From Solirubrobacterales bacterium 67-14 (GTDB lineage Bacteria > Actinomycetota > Thermoleophilia > Solirubrobacterales > 70-9): a DNA stretch of 64,000 bases. Both the position numbers and the translations under genes were made by a program. The stretch covers positions 105,870-169,869 of the forward strand of contig MKST01000011.1 in NCBI GenBank assembly GCA_001897355.1, given 5' to 3'. Positions 45,747 through 55,341 of this stretch are shown here, in pieces (position 1 is the stretch's first letter; every line of letters begins with the position of its first letter). Under the pieces are notes generated by a model, which was given only the letters and a program-made list of their open reading frames with translations, made no database searches and was not told where the DNA came from.

Positions 45747-48293
45747 TCAGCCGAGTTCGGCCAGCTCGGCCTGGAGGCGCTCGACCTTTTCCCGTTCTTC
45801 GGCGACTACCTCGGCCGGCGCGTTCTCGACGAATCGTTCGTTCGCCAGTTTGCCCTCGATCTTCTTGAGTTCGGTCTCGACCTTGCCGCGGCGGGCCTCG
45901 ATCCGGGCCTTGACCGCATCCATGTCGAGTTCGTCCGAAGCCTGGATCCCGAATCCCGCGACCGTCGCGACCACCTCGCCTCCACCGGCGCCGATCTCGA
46001 CCCGGCCGAGCCGGGCGACGAACTCGGGGACCGAGGCGGCATCGCCGACGGCGTCGAGCACGACCTTGGGCGGCACGCCCGCCATGTCGCGCCAGCCGCG
46101 CAGTTGACGGGTCACGGCGATCGCCTGTCCGACCTCGTCCTCGACCGCTTCGCTGATCCGCGATGGGTCGGCTTCGGGGAAGGGATGGACGACCAGATGG
46201 CCTTCGCGGTAAGGGTGGTACTCCCAGATCGCCTCGGTCACGAAAGGCATGACCGGGTGCGCGAGCGCCAGGGTGCGCTCCAAGGTGTGGAGCAGCACCT
46301 GGGCGATCTCGGGGTCGCCGTCGTAGATCCGTGGCTTGGCGATCTCCAGGTACCAGTCGCAGAGGTCTGAGAAGACGAAGGAGTAGAGCTCCTGGGCCGC
46401 GTGCGCGAAGTCGTACTCGTTGATCAGGCGCGTGTAGGTCTCGACCGCCGATTCGAGCCGGGAGAGGATCCAGCGGTCTTCGAGGGCGATCGGGTCGGCC
46501 GGGACGGTGCGGTCGGCTGGCGCCCCGGTGTTGAGCAAGATCAGCCGCGAGGCGTTCCAGAGCTTGGTCGCCAGGTCTCGGCCCTGCTGGACCTTGGGGT
46601 CCGAGTAGCGCACGTCCTGGGTCGAGGACATGGCGAGCAGGCCGAAGCGCAGCGCGTCGGCCCCGTGCTCGTCGATCTCCTGCAGCGGGTCGATGCCGGT
46701 GCCGAGGCTCTTCGACATCCGGCGACCGTCGCGGGCCTGGATCACCGAGTGGACATAGACGTCGTGGAAAGGGACGTCGCCGGCGAACTCGATGCCGGTC
46801 ATGATCATCCTGGCGACCCAGAGGAAGAGGATCTCGCGGGCCGTGGTCAGGAAGTCGGTCGGGTAGAACGCCTTGAGCTCGGGCGTGTCGTCGGGCCAGC
46901 CGAGCGTCGCGAAGGGCCAGATCGCCGAGGAGAACCAGGTGTCGAGGACATCCTCGTCCTGGACCCAGCCTTCGCCTTCGGGCTCGGTCTCGCCGACGTA
47001 GGTCTCATCGCCGCGGTACCAGACCGGGATCCGGTGGCCCCACCAGAGCTGGCGGGAGACGCACCAGGGACGGATCTCGCGCATCCAGTTGAGGTAGACG
47101 CCCTTCCACTGGCCCGGGGCGATGTTGACGCGGCCGTCCTCGACCGCCTCGATCGCCGGCTTGGCGAGCTCGTCCATCTGGCAGACCCACTGCAGCGAGA
47201 TCAGCGGCTCGATCCGCTCGCCGGAGCGCTCCGAGAAGGGAACCGAGTGGACGTAATCCTCCTCTGCGCTCAGCGCGCCCTCTTCTTCCAGCGCCTTGAC
47301 CACCTCGACCTGGGCCTCGGCCACGGTCATGCCCTCGAAGCGCTCGCCGGCCTCGGCGGTCATACGACCGTCCTCCCCGATCACCGAGATCTCCTCCAGC
47401 CCGTGGCGACGGCCGATCTCGAAGTCGTTGACGTCGTGGCCGGGGGTGATCTTGAGGGCGCCGGTGCCGAACTCGATGTCGACGTGGTCGTCGGCGATGA
47501 TCGGCAGGCGGCGGCCGACCAGAGGGAGGATGCAGTGCTGGCCGACCAGATCCCCGTAGCGCTCGTCCTTCGGGTTCACGGCGACGGCGGTGTCGGCCAT
47601 CATCGTCTCCGGCCGCACGGTGGCGACGGTCAGCACCCGGTCGCTGCCTTCCACTGGATAGTCGATCGAGTAGAGCTTGTCGGTGACTTCCTCGTTTACC
47701 ACCTCGAGGTCCGAGATCGCCGACTGCGAGCCCGGATCCCAGTTGACCATGTAGTGGTCACGGTAGATGTAGCCCTTCTCGTAGAGCGAGCTGAAGATCT
47801 TGCGGACCGCGCGGGCGTAGCCGTCGTCGAGGGTGAAGCGCTCGCGCTCATAGTCGACCGAGGCGCCGATCCGCTTGTACTGCTCACGGATCGATCCGCC
47901 GAACTCTTCCTTCCACTCCCAGACGCGTTCGGTGAAGGCTTCGCGACCGATCTCGTGACGGCTTATGCCCTCTGACTTGAGCCGCTTCTCGACCACGGTC
48001 TGAGTGGCGATGCCGGCGTGGTCCATGCCGAGGATCCAGAGCGTGTTCTTGCCGCTCATCCGGTTCATGCGGACCAGCGCGTCCTGCATCGAGCCATTGA
48101 GCGCGTGGCCCATGTGGAGGACGCCGGTGACGTTCGGCGGCGGGATCGCGACCGAGTAGTTCTCGTCGGCCGTGCCGGTCGCGTCCGGGTGGAAGTAGCC
48201 ACCCTCCATCCACTCGGCGAAGATTCGCGCTTCAGACTCCCCTGGTTCCCACCGGGTGGTCTCTTCCAGCTTCTTACGGGCAGCTTCGTCCAA
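45747..48293 (-). CDS. valS: Valine--tRNA ligase
   Basis: Class I synthetase that charges tRNA-Val. The HIGH-type motif is in PPNVTGVLHMGHALNGS near residue 52. The editing domain is present, KMSKS reads RMSKSLGTG near 530, and a C-terminal coiled-coil tail runs from about 785. Product is 848 aa. The start chosen is the TTG at 48293. A TAAGAT -10 candidate lies 9 nt upstream. A slightly different start cannot be ruled out. Confidence 0.97.
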   Translation of the reverse strand: MDEAARKKLEETTRWEPGESEARIFAEWMEGGYFHPDATGTADENYSVAIPPPNVTGVLHMGHALNGSMQDALVRMNRMSGKNTLWILGMDHAGIATQTVVEKRLKSEGISRHEIGREAFTERVWEWKEEFGGSIREQYKRIGASVDYERERFTLDDGYARAVRKIFSSLYEKGYIYRDHYMVNWDPGSQSAISDLEVVNEEVTDKLYSIDYPVEGSDRVLTVATVRPETMMADTAVAVNPKDERYGDLVGQHCILPLVGRRLPIIADDHVDIEFGTGALKITPGHDVNDFEIGRRHGLEEISVIGEDGRMTAEAGERFEGMTVAEAQVEVVKALEEEGALSAEEDYVHSVPFSERSGERIEPLISLQWVCQMDELAKPAIEAVEDGRVNIAPGQWKGVYLNWMREIRPWCVSRQLWWGHRIPVWYRGDETYVGETEPEGEGWVQDEDVLDTWFSSAIWPFATLGWPDDTPELKAFYPTDFLTTAREILFLWVARMIMTGIEFAGDVPFHDVYVHSVIQARDGRRMSKSLGTGIDPLQEIDEHGADALRFGLLAMSSTQDVRYSDPKVQQGRDLATKLWNASRLILLNTGAPADRTVPADPIALEDRWILSRLESAVETYTRLINEYDFAHAAQELYSFVFSDLCDWYLEIAKPRIYDGDPEIAQVLLHTLERTLALAHPVMPFVTEAIWEYHPYREGHLVVHPFPEADPSRISEAVEDEVGQAIAVTRQLRGWRDMAGVPPKVVLDAVGDAASVPEFVARLGRVEIGAGGGEVVATVAGFGIQASDELDMDAVKARIEARRGKVETELKKIEGKLANERFVENAPAEVVAEEREKVERLQAELAELG

Positions 48294-48338
48294 GGTCCGC
48301 CGATCTTATTGAGGCCACCGCGACGGACGCTTCCGGCC

Positions 48339-48367
48339 TTGGCATTCTTCGGCATCAGCGCTACCTT
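48339..48367 (+). promoter_or_regulatory. Promoter TTGGCA-17-TACCTT, leaderless start of beta-helix gene
   Basis: The -35 TTGGCA is at 48339-48344 and the -10 TACCTT at 48362-48367 with a 17-nt spacer. The -10 ends 7 nt before the ATG at 48375. This is the clearest complete leaderless promoter in the window. Confidence 0.6.
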
Positions 48368-48374
48368 TCTCAGC

Positions 48375-50372
48375 ATGATCCAGGCACTTGGGGTTCGGAG
48401 GTTCGTACTTTTCGCTGCCGCGTTGGCGGCAACTGCCGTTGCGATGGCAGGGTGGTCTGCGAGCTCGAAGGCGGACGTCTACTGTGTAGCCGCCGCCAGC
48501 CAGCCGGGCTGTGACACGTTCAACGCCAGTCTCCAGACCGAGCTCTCGGCGGCCGCTATCCACCCGGGCCCCGACGAGGTCCAGGTCTATCCCGACACCT
48601 ACACCGGGAACTTCACCTACCAGAATCTCCTTAACTCAACCAACACGGTCGAGATCCGGGGCATGGGCACTCAGCCTTCCCAGACCGTGCTGAAGATCAG
48701 CAATCACACCGGCCTGGCGGACGCCCTTTCGATCAGCGCGCCGGCCGGCTCATCGGTTAACAACATCGAGTTCAGACTCGATGCGGATACGGACACCAAC
48801 AGCGACGCAGCCCTGGACGTCGCCGGCGAAAACGGTGGCAACGTCACGATCGAGGACGTCATGATCGACGGGCCTCATTCGTCCAATGCCACCGGCATCC
48901 GCTGCGGCAACTGCCTGGTCAAGGACTCGGCGATCGACCTGACCTCGGACGGCATGTACTCGAACTCAGGGGTGCGGCAGGACGGTGGTCCTGCCACAAT
49001 CGAGAACAGTTCGATCGTGGCCCACGATGGCTTCACCCACAGCAGCCCGAACGAGAGGTCGCTGATCGAGCGCAGCCGGATCACGGCTCACATCGGGGCC
49101 AGCACGGACGGCGGCTTCATCGACATCAGGGACAGCCTGATCAAGCTCGACGACCAAACTGGCGCGATCGGGGTCAACTTCTACAACGGCAATGCGGGTA
49201 CGTCTGCGATGGGCGGTGACCTCGACGGAGTCACGATCGTCAACGGCGCCGAAAACGGCGGCACTTACAGCTCGACCGGCATTAGAGCCCGGGTCGATGA
49301 TCCCGGGGAAAGCGTTGATGCCAACGTGACCAACTCGGTCATCTCAGGCTTCACCTATCCCTTCGGAGCGGCGATCAACCATTTTCAGGACGCGGACGAC
49401 ATGCTGAATCCGATCGGCGGGCCACTCAGTTTTACGATCGACTACTCGGCATTGAGCAGCGGAGCAGTCTCCCATGGCATTCCCGACGGCTATGTGCCGG
49501 GGCCGCACAACGTGGACCTGCTCAACGTCGACCCGGGCTACGTGAATCCAGCCAGCGACTTCTCCCCCGCTCCCGGGTCACCTTTGCTCGACGCCGGCAA
49601 CCCGGCCGATCCCGCGCCCGGCACGACCGACATCGACGGCAATCCCCGGGCCTGTCACGGAACGGACGCGGGCGTGATCCGGCGGGACATCGGCGCCTCC
49701 GAGCACCGGACCAAGGTCGGCGCCGACCTCGATGACTGCACCTACCCAGAGACCACGATTGACCACAGCTTTGATGGTGGATCATTCGGCTCGAACTACG
49801 TCGAGGTACCGATCGCCTCAAGCAAGCCGAACTCGGCTTTCTTCTGCTCGGTGGATGGTGGATCGGCTTCCCTCTGCAACGCGCCGCTGGGGCAGACCGG
49901 ACTGTTCAAGTCCACCGGCCTTTCGGATGGCGCCTTCACCCTCTCGGCGACGGCCCGGGACGAGTTCGGGAACATCGACCAGACCCCGGACCAGATCTCG
50001 TTCCAGCTCTACGACGGGACCGGCGAGACCTGCGCGACCAACCCGGAATTGCCCGGTTGCGACAAGTGCGAGAACAATCCCGCCGTCTGCCCCAAGCCGG
50101 ACAGGACCGCGCCGAAGGTGACCAGTGTCAAGGCTCCGAAGAAGACCAACGCGAAGCGAGTCAAGGTCCGCTTCAAGTCAAACGAGAAGGGCTCCACCTT
50201 CAAATGCCGCCTGAACAAAGGCAAGTGGAAGAAGTGCAAGTCACCGTGGAAGACCCCGAAGCTCCGCAAGGGCAGAAACGTGGTCAAGATCCAAGCGACC
50301 GACAAGGCCGGCAACAAGTCGAAGGTCGTAACGCGGACGATCAACAAGATTCCCAAGCAGCTGCCCCGCTAG
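48375..50372 (+). CDS. Exported parallel beta-helix protein with basic C-terminal module
   Basis: A 665-aa protein with a signal peptide (VRRFVLFAAALAATAVAMAG near residues 7-26). A right-handed beta-helix region follows (about 60-400) with short turns such as ATIENSSIVAHDG and SLIERSRITAHIG. A choice-of-anchor-Q-like segment (TDIDGNPRACHGTDAG near 420) comes next. The C-terminus has a domain that introduces PET-type repeats, then a basic Ig-like module with FKCRLNKGKWKKCKSP and a Lys-rich end. Such architectures are frequent in Solirubrobacterales, where the ligand is generally unknown. It is divergent from valS. Confidence 0.82.
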   Translation: MIQALGVRRFVLFAAALAATAVAMAGWSASSKADVYCVAAASQPGCDTFNASLQTELSAAAIHPGPDEVQVYPDTYTGNFTYQNLLNSTNTVEIRGMGTQPSQTVLKISNHTGLADALSISAPAGSSVNNIEFRLDADTDTNSDAALDVAGENGGNVTIEDVMIDGPHSSNATGIRCGNCLVKDSAIDLTSDGMYSNSGVRQDGGPATIENSSIVAHDGFTHSSPNERSLIERSRITAHIGASTDGGFIDIRDSLIKLDDQTGAIGVNFYNGNAGTSAMGGDLDGVTIVNGAENGGTYSSTGIRARVDDPGESVDANVTNSVISGFTYPFGAAINHFQDADDMLNPIGGPLSFTIDYSALSSGAVSHGIPDGYVPGPHNVDLLNVDPGYVNPASDFSPAPGSPLLDAGNPADPAPGTTDIDGNPRACHGTDAGVIRRDIGASEHRTKVGADLDDCTYPETTIDHSFDGGSFGSNYVEVPIASSKPNSAFFCSVDGGSASLCNAPLGQTGLFKSTGLSDGAFTLSATARDEFGNIDQTPDQISFQLYDGTGETCATNPELPGCDKCENNPAVCPKPDRTAPKVTSVKAPKKTNAKRVKVRFKSNEKGSTFKCRLNKGKWKKCKSPWKTPKLRKGRNVVKIQATDKAGNKSKVVTRTINKIPKQLPR

Positions 50373-50437
50373 ACCGGGGCGGTTCATCCACTCCGGGTGA
50401 TTCACCTTCGCCTCACCTTCTGAGAGAGTTCCGGGCC

Positions 50438-52501
50438 ATGGAGGGACTGAACCAGCCCGATGCGCACCGTCACCCGTGGCGACTCGGCACGCGCATCCTC
50501 GTCGTCGTCCTGATCGATGCCCTGGCCCTGCTGCTGATCGAGGCAGCCCTGCCGGGCTTCGACATGCACGGACGTTTCGCTGCCCTGCCGACCGCGCTCG
50601 GGGTCGGCTTCGTCAACGCCCTGATCTGGCCGGTCCTTTCCCGCTTCACGCTCAAGCTGAGCGTGCTGACGCTCGGGCTCTGGGGGCTCTTCCTCAACGC
50701 GCTGCTGGTCGGTCTCGCCCTGACGATCATGCCCTGGGTCAGGATCGCGGGCGTCACCGAGGGGATCGTGATCTCCTTCGCGATGGCGATCCTGACCTCG
50801 CTGCTCTCTTCCCTCTTCGCGATCGACGAGGACAGCACCTGGTACTACAACGTGGTTCGCGGCCAGCTCAAGCGCCGCGGCCAGGTGACCGAGACGGACG
50901 AGCCGGGCATCGTCTTCCTCGAGATCGACGGCCTCGCCCACGACGTGCTGCGGCGGGCGATGACCAACGGCAGCGCGCCGGCCATGGCGGCCTGGGTGCG
51001 CGACGGCTCCCACCGGCTCGAGGGCTGGGAAACCGACTGGTCCTCCCAGACCGGGGCGATGCAGGCCGGGATCCTCCACGGGAACAACCACGAGATGCCG
51101 GCCTTCCGGTGGTGGGAGAAGGAGAGCGGCCGCGCTCTGGTCACCAACCACCCGAAGGATGCCGCCGAGTTGGAAGCAAGGCAGTCAGACGGGCACGGGC
51201 TGCTGGCCGCCGATGGCGCCAGCCGGGCCAACATCCTCTCCGGCGACGCGCCCCACTCGATGCTGACCATGAGCACCGTGATGAAGCCGCGGGGCCAGAT
51301 CGGCAAGGACTACGCGGCCTACTTCGCGCGGCCGTACGGCGTGATCAAGACCTTCCTGCACACGATCGCCGAGATCTTCCGCGAACGCCGCGACAACATG
51401 CGCCAGGAAAAGACCGGGATCGAGCCGAAGATCGGCCGCTCGCGGGTCTACGCGGTGATGCGGGCCTGGGCGACCGTGATCCAGCTCGACCTGCAGGTGG
51501 CCGCCGTGGTCGGCGACATCCTCGCCGGGCGTCCCTCGATCTACACGACCTTCCTCGCCTACGACGAGGTCGCCCACCACTCCGGCATCGAGCGGCCCGA
51601 GACGCTCTCGACCCTGGCCCGGGTCGACCGCGAGATAGACCGCATCCGCCGGGTCGTGGCCGAGGCGCCCCGGCCTTACCACCTGGTCGTGCTCTCCGAC
51701 CACGGCCAGTCACAGGGGGCGACCTTCCTCCAGCGCTACGGCATGACCCTGGAGCAGGTGGTCGAAGAGGCGACCGGCAAGGAAGCGATCGGGACCGGCG
51801 AGGAGGGCGAACAGAACCCTCGCGCCTACATCACGGCGAGCGCCGAGGAGGCCAGCCACGAAGAAGGCGCGGTCGGCAGCGCCGCGAAGGCGGTCGCCAA
51901 ACGCGACTCGAACCGGGACGACCTCGGCCTCGAAGGAGGCCCGGACCAGCTGCCGGCGAGCCCGGACCACGGCAGGGAGATCCCCGAGCTCTCGGTCATG
52001 GCCTCTGGCAATCTCGGGCTGATCACCTTTCCCCGGGAGCCAGGACGCCTGACCTTGGAGCGGATCGAGGAGCTGTATCCGGGCCTGCTCGACGCCCTGC
52101 GGGAACATCCGGGAATCGGCTTCGTGATGGTCGACTCCGCAAACGGCGGGGTGGCGCTCGGGGCCGAAGGGGCCAATTGGTTCGAGATCGACGACGTCGA
52201 GGGAGTCGACCCGCTGGCCCCCTTCGGGCAGAATGCGATCCAGCATGTGCTGCGCACGCACCGCTTCTCGAACTGCCCGGACATCATGGTGAACAGCACC
52301 TGGTGGAGCGACATGGACGAGGTCGCCGCCTTCGAGGAGCTGGTCGGCTCACACGGCGGCATGGGCGGCACCCAGGCCCATCCCTTCGTGCTCCATCCGG
52401 TCGATCTCGCCTGGCCCGACGAACCGGTGGTCGGGGCCGAGGAGATTCACCGCGTGCTCAAGGGCTGGCTGCCGGACGGCGCAGGGACTCTCCCGGCCTG
52501 A
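50438..52501 (+). CDS. Fusion of phage-holin-4-like membrane domain and phosphodiesterase-type domain
   Basis: A 687-aa protein. Residues ~15-125 form four membrane helices of the Phage_holin_4_2/YvlD type (GFVNALIWPVLSRFTLKLSV, LSVLTLGLWGLFLNALLVG). From about 165 the alkaline phosphatase/type I phosphodiesterase superfamily domain begins: VFLEIDGLAHDVLRRAM (metal Asp), TGAMQAGILHGNNH with the Thr-Gly nucleophile position, FLAYDEVAHHSG, and VVLSDHGQSQG. The product is therefore a membrane-tethered phospho- or sulfohydrolase, possibly acting on lipid headgroups or wall polymers. The start is the ATG at 50438; longer frames run into the upstream gene. Its 3' end overlaps the MBL gene by 44 nt. 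Confidence 0.85.
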   Translation: MEGLNQPDAHRHPWRLGTRILVVVLIDALALLLIEAALPGFDMHGRFAALPTALGVGFVNALIWPVLSRFTLKLSVLTLGLWGLFLNALLVGLALTIMPWVRIAGVTEGIVISFAMAILTSLLSSLFAIDEDSTWYYNVVRGQLKRRGQVTETDEPGIVFLEIDGLAHDVLRRAMTNGSAPAMAAWVRDGSHRLEGWETDWSSQTGAMQAGILHGNNHEMPAFRWWEKESGRALVTNHPKDAAELEARQSDGHGLLAADGASRANILSGDAPHSMLTMSTVMKPRGQIGKDYAAYFARPYGVIKTFLHTIAEIFRERRDNMRQEKTGIEPKIGRSRVYAVMRAWATVIQLDLQVAAVVGDILAGRPSIYTTFLAYDEVAHHSGIERPETLSTLARVDREIDRIRRVVAEAPRPYHLVVLSDHGQSQGATFLQRYGMTLEQVVEEATGKEAIGTGEEGEQNPRAYITASAEEASHEEGAVGSAAKAVAKRDSNRDDLGLEGGPDQLPASPDHGREIPELSVMASGNLGLITFPREPGRLTLERIEELYPGLLDALREHPGIGFVMVDSANGGVALGAEGANWFEIDDVEGVDPLAPFGQNAIQHVLRTHRFSNCPDIMVNSTWWSDMDEVAAFEELVGSHGGMGGTQAHPFVLHPVDLAWPDEPVVGAEEIHRVLKGWLPDGAGTLPA

Positions 52502-53216
52502 GTACCTGGATCTCCAGGTCTGGCGCTTGCTCGGACATCTGCTGCTCGAACGCCCTGACCGGCTTTTCGAGCAAGGCGCCGCGGATGCCTTTCATCCCGA
52601 TCGGGAAGTAGGTGCCCCAGTGGATCGGCACCGTCACCGCGGGCCGGAGCGTGGCGGCGGCGATCGCCGCACCGCGCGGATCCATGTGGCCGGGTCCGAG
52701 TTTGTGCCCCCAGCCCCAGATCGGGAGCAGCGCCACTTCCAGCGTGTCGGCCAGTTCGGAGAGCCGCGGATGAAGGTCGGTGTCACCGGCGAAGAAGAGG
52801 CGCTGGCTCCCTTCGATCACGTATCCGAGCGCGTTGACCTCGGGCCCGAAGGGATGCCGCCGTCCGTCATGATCGGCCGGCACGGCGAGCACGGTGACCG
52901 GGCCCACCTCCGTCCCCTCTCCTTCCTGGAGCTCGATCACATCGCGGAAGCCGGCCTTCCGGATCAGCCCGGCGGCTCCCTCCGGCACGATGACCCGGGT
53001 CTCCGGGGCGAGGCGCTTCAGGCTGGGCAGGTCCAGGTGGTCGAAGTGGAGATGCGAGATCAGGACCGCGTCGATGCCCTCGACGAAGGCGGGGCCGGGA
53101 TCCTGGACATGCCGCCGCAGGTGAACCACCCGATTCCGGAACACCGGATCGGTGAGCAGCTTCACGCCATCGACTTCGATCAGGACGGTCGCATGTCCGC
53201 CCCAAGTCAGTTGCAC
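52458..53216 (-). CDS. MBL-fold metal-dependent hydrolase (UlaG-like)
   Basis: A 252-aa metallo-beta-lactamase-fold protein. Motifs: LTWGGHATVLIEVDGVKLLTD at the start, metal ligands in LISHLHFDHLD near residue 54, FAGDTDLHP near 142 and VPIHWGTYFP near 205. The family includes UlaG-type lactonases and NAPE-PLD-like phospholipases; the substrate is not determined. The GTG start abuts the clpX stop (TAAGTG), so it is translated from the clpX mRNA. Its last 44 nt overlap the convergent phosphodiesterase gene. Confidence 0.86.
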   Translation of the reverse strand: MQLTWGGHATVLIEVDGVKLLTDPVFRNRVVHLRRHVQDPGPAFVEGIDAVLISHLHFDHLDLPSLKRLAPETRVIVPEGAAGLIRKAGFRDVIELQEGEGTEVGPVTVLAVPADHDGRRHPFGPEVNALGYVIEGSQRLFFAGDTDLHPRLSELADTLEVALLPIWGWGHKLGPGHMDPRGAAIAAATLRPAVTVPIHWGTYFPIGMKGIRGALLEKPVRAFEQQMSEQAPDLEIQVLRPGESLRRPAASP

Positions 53217-54515
53217 TTATGCGGTCTGTTCCTCGCCGAAGGCGTCCTCGTCGTGCGGGTCGGCCACGACGCTGGGCTCGGTCACGAGCATCGGCGACTG
53301 GCCCTTCTCGATCGATTCACGGGTCACCACGCATTTGCTGACGTCATCGCGCGACGGCAGCTCGAACTGGACGTCGAGCAGGGAGTCCTCGATGATCGAG
53401 CGCAGTCCGCGGGCGCCGGTCTCGCGGACCAGCGCCTTGTCGGCGATCGCCTCGAGCGAGTCCTCGGCGAAGACCAGCTCGATCCCGTCGAACTCGAAGA
53501 AGCGCTGGAACTGGCGGACCAGGGCGTGCTTGGGTTCGGTCAGGATGCGGACCAGGTCGGCCTGGTCGAGCTGATGGAGCGCCGCGACGACCGGCAGGCG
53601 GCCGATGAACTCGGGGATCAGGCCGTACTCGACCAGATCCTCCGGCAACACCTGCTCGAAGAGCTCGCCGGGATCCTCGTGAGCGTCGTCGCTGACCACG
53701 GCGCCGAAGCCGATGCCCTTGTTGTCGACCCGCCGCTCGATCACCTTCTCCAACTCGGCGAAGGAGCCGCCGCAGATGAAGAGGATGTTGGTCGTGTCGA
53801 TGGTCAGGAATTCCTGGTGCGGGTGCTTGCGGCCGCCCTGCGGCGGCACCGAGGCAGTGGTGCCTTCGAGGATCTTCAGCAGGGCCTGCTGGACGCCCTC
53901 GCCGGAAACGTCCCGGGTCAGCGAAGGATTGTCCGCCTTGCGGGTGATCTTGTCGATCTCGTCGATGTAGATGATCCCGGTCTCGGCCTTGGCGACGTCG
54001 TAGTCGGCAGCCTGGATCAGCTTGAGCAGGATGTTCTCGACGTCCTCACCGACGTAGCCGGCTTCGGTCAGCGCGGTGGCGTCGGCGATCGCGAAAGGCA
54101 CGTTGAGGATTCGGGCCAGGGTCTGGGCGAGCAGGGTCTTGCCGCAGCCGGTCGGGCCGAGCAGCATGATGTTCGACTTCTGGAGTTCGACGTCGCCGTC
54201 GCCCTCCTCGGCCATGCGGACCCGCTTGTAGTGGTTGTAGACAGCGACCGAGAGGGCACGCTTGGCGGTTTCCTGGCCGACCACGTACTCGTCGAGTACG
54301 GAGTTGATCTCCTGCGGACGTGGCAGGCGGTCGAGGTCTAGCCCGGCCGGCGCCGAAGCGGAAACTGACTCCTCGTCGATGATCTCGTTGCAGAGATCGA
54401 TGCATTCGTCGCAGATGTAGACACCCGGACCGGCGATCAGCTTTTTCACCTGCCGCTGCGACTTGCCGCAGAAGCTGCAGAGCAGTTGCTCGTTGGTATC
54501 GGTCGGACCTGCCAT
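53217..54515 (-). CDS. clpX: ATP-dependent Clp protease ATP-binding subunit ClpX
   Basis: AAA+ unfoldase that feeds substrates to ClpP. An N-terminal C4 zinc finger ([15 protein letters not shown], residues 12-42) is followed by Walker A GPTGCGKT near 118, [10 protein letters not shown] near 153, and the RKH-type loop with [18 protein letters not shown]. The ClpP-contact IGF loop is present as the variant [10 protein letters not shown] region plus adjacent loop. Product 432 aa. It has a GGAGG leader. The partner clpP is 8 kb away, separated by inserted genes. Confidence 0.97.
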   Translation of the reverse strand: MAGPTDTNEQLLCSFCGKSQRQVKKLIAGPGVYICDECIDLCNEIIDEESVSASAPAGLDLDRLPRPQEINSVLDEYVVGQETAKRALSVAVYNHYKRVRMAEEGDGDVELQKSNIMLLGPTGCGKTLLAQTLARILNVPFAIADATALTEAGYVGEDVENILLKLIQAADYDVAKAETGIIYIDEIDKITRKADNPSLTRDVSGEGVQQALLKILEGTTASVPPQGGRKHPHQEFLTIDTTNILFICGGSFAELEKVIERRVDNKGIGFGAVVSDDAHEDPGELFEQVLPEDLVEYGLIPEFIGRLPVVAALHQLDQADLVRILTEPKHALVRQFQRFFEFDGIELVFAEDSLEAIADKALVRETGARGLRSIIEDSLLDVQFELPSRDDVSKCVVTRESIEKGQSPMLVTEPSVVADPHDEDAFGEEQTA

Positions 54516-54669
54516 CTAGCCTCCGGGGTCAGGAGTGGGCTCGCTTGGTCCCACTCTAGAAGAAGCGCCGCCGCGACCCGCGAACTTCAGCCGCCGACGA
54601 CGTCGTTCCTCTTTACTGCGACCCTACCCCGGTCCCTGCCTCGGCAACAACGCGTGCAGCCGGGCCGGA

Positions 54670-54675
54670 TACGCT
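54670..54675 (+). promoter_or_regulatory. -10 box TACGCT, leaderless start of GNAT gene
   Basis: TACGCT ends 6 nt before the ATG at 54682. It is identical in sequence and spacing to the yqeY and proA boxes. Confidence 0.45.
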
Positions 54676-54681
54676 CGGGAT

Positions 54682-55128
54682 ATGACCGAGATCAGAGCTG
54701 TCACCGCGGAGGAGTTTCCCCAGTTCGAGCCTCTCTTCGTGGCCTATCAGGAGTTCTATGAGGTCGAGGACATCGACCCGGAACGAAACCGCGGGTTCTT
54801 CTCGAGGTTCCTCGGTGGCACCGACGACGGTTGGCTGCTCGGTGCCTTTGACGGCGACGAGGCCGTCGGGTTCGGCTGTTTCTACCGGACCATGAGCTCC
54901 CTCTCTGCCACCGATGTCGTCTTGTTGAACGACTTGTACGTCAATGAATCCGCACGTGGCCGGGGTGCCGGGCGCGCCCTGATCGAGGCCGGGGCAGAGC
55001 TCGCCCGCCAGGCCGGCGCCACCCATCTGGTCTGGGAGACCGCGCCCGACAACCACCGGGCCCAGGCGCTCTACGACACCACCGGTGCCGAAAAGTCGAC
55101 CTGGCTCGAGTACGAACTCGAGGTCTGA
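54682..55128 (+). CDS. GNAT-family N-acetyltransferase
   Basis: A 148-aa acetyl-CoA-dependent transferase. The GNAT core is seen as VGFGCFYRTMSS (beta4), LLNDLYVNESARGRGAGRAL with the pyrophosphate-binding motif R-G-x-G-A/G (about residues 89-108), and ETAPDNHRAQALYDTTGAE (motif B). The substrate is unknown. I start at the ATG at 54682 because a -10 box lies 6 nt before it and the domain begins there. The longer frame from 54535 is not supported. It is divergent from clpX. Confidence 0.9.
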   Translation: MTEIRAVTAEEFPQFEPLFVAYQEFYEVEDIDPERNRGFFSRFLGGTDDGWLLGAFDGDEAVGFGCFYRTMSSLSATDVVLLNDLYVNESARGRGAGRALIEAGAELARQAGATHLVWETAPDNHRAQALYDTTGAEKSTWLEYELEV

Positions 55129-55148
55129 GCCGACACCGCAACCTCCCC

Positions 55149-55200
55149 GCCCCTCCCGGGTTCTTTGTGACAGGTGAAACAAGAGCTTCAAGGGAGGGGC
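55149..55200 (+). promoter_or_regulatory. Hairpin that hides the Shine-Dalgarno of the 43-aa peptide
   Basis: Arms 55149-55157 and 55192-55200 pair perfectly over 9 GC-rich bases. The 3' arm GGGAGGGGC is the Shine-Dalgarno of the gene starting at 55205. A weaker inner stem (UUUGU with ACAAG) extends it. Translation should be off when folded, so a thermometer, riboswitch-like or antisense switch is possible. Confidence 0.55.
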
Positions 55201-55204
55201 TCGG

Positions 55205-55336
55205 ATGCTTCAAGTCAAACGCATACCTTCAGGTTCCGAAAGAAGTCCGGTCAGCATCAGGTACACGCTGATCGCAGTGGCGTTCGCAGGGGCCCTCTGC
55301 GCCTTCAGCCTGCTGGCACCGGGAGCTTTCGGCTAG
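55205..55336 (+). CDS. 43-aa single-pass membrane peptide
   Basis: A small gene with ATG 5 nt after GGGAGGGGC. The product is MLQVKRIPSGSERSPVSIR followed by one hydrophobic helix (YTLIAVAFAGALCAFSLLAP) and a short end, GAFG. A basic, Ser-rich N-terminus and one helix with a Cys fit a small membrane protein with the N-terminus inside. It is isolated on the plus strand and followed by a tetraloop hairpin (55342-55359) and a strong terminator. Evidence is its ribosome-binding site, its amino-acid pattern and its terminator. No family is known to me. Confidence 0.6.
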   Translation: MLQVKRIPSGSERSPVSIRYTLIAVAFAGALCAFSLLAPGAFG

Positions 55337-55341
55337 GGGAC

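Noticed and set aside
48018-48374. A 119-residue N-terminal extension of the beta-helix protein
   Set aside because: The frame is open, but it is antisense to valS. A signal peptide and a -10 box mark the ATG at 48375.
50438-50850. Prophage holin gene
   Set aside because: The holin-like domain is the N-terminus of a large chromosomal enzyme and no phage genes are nearby.
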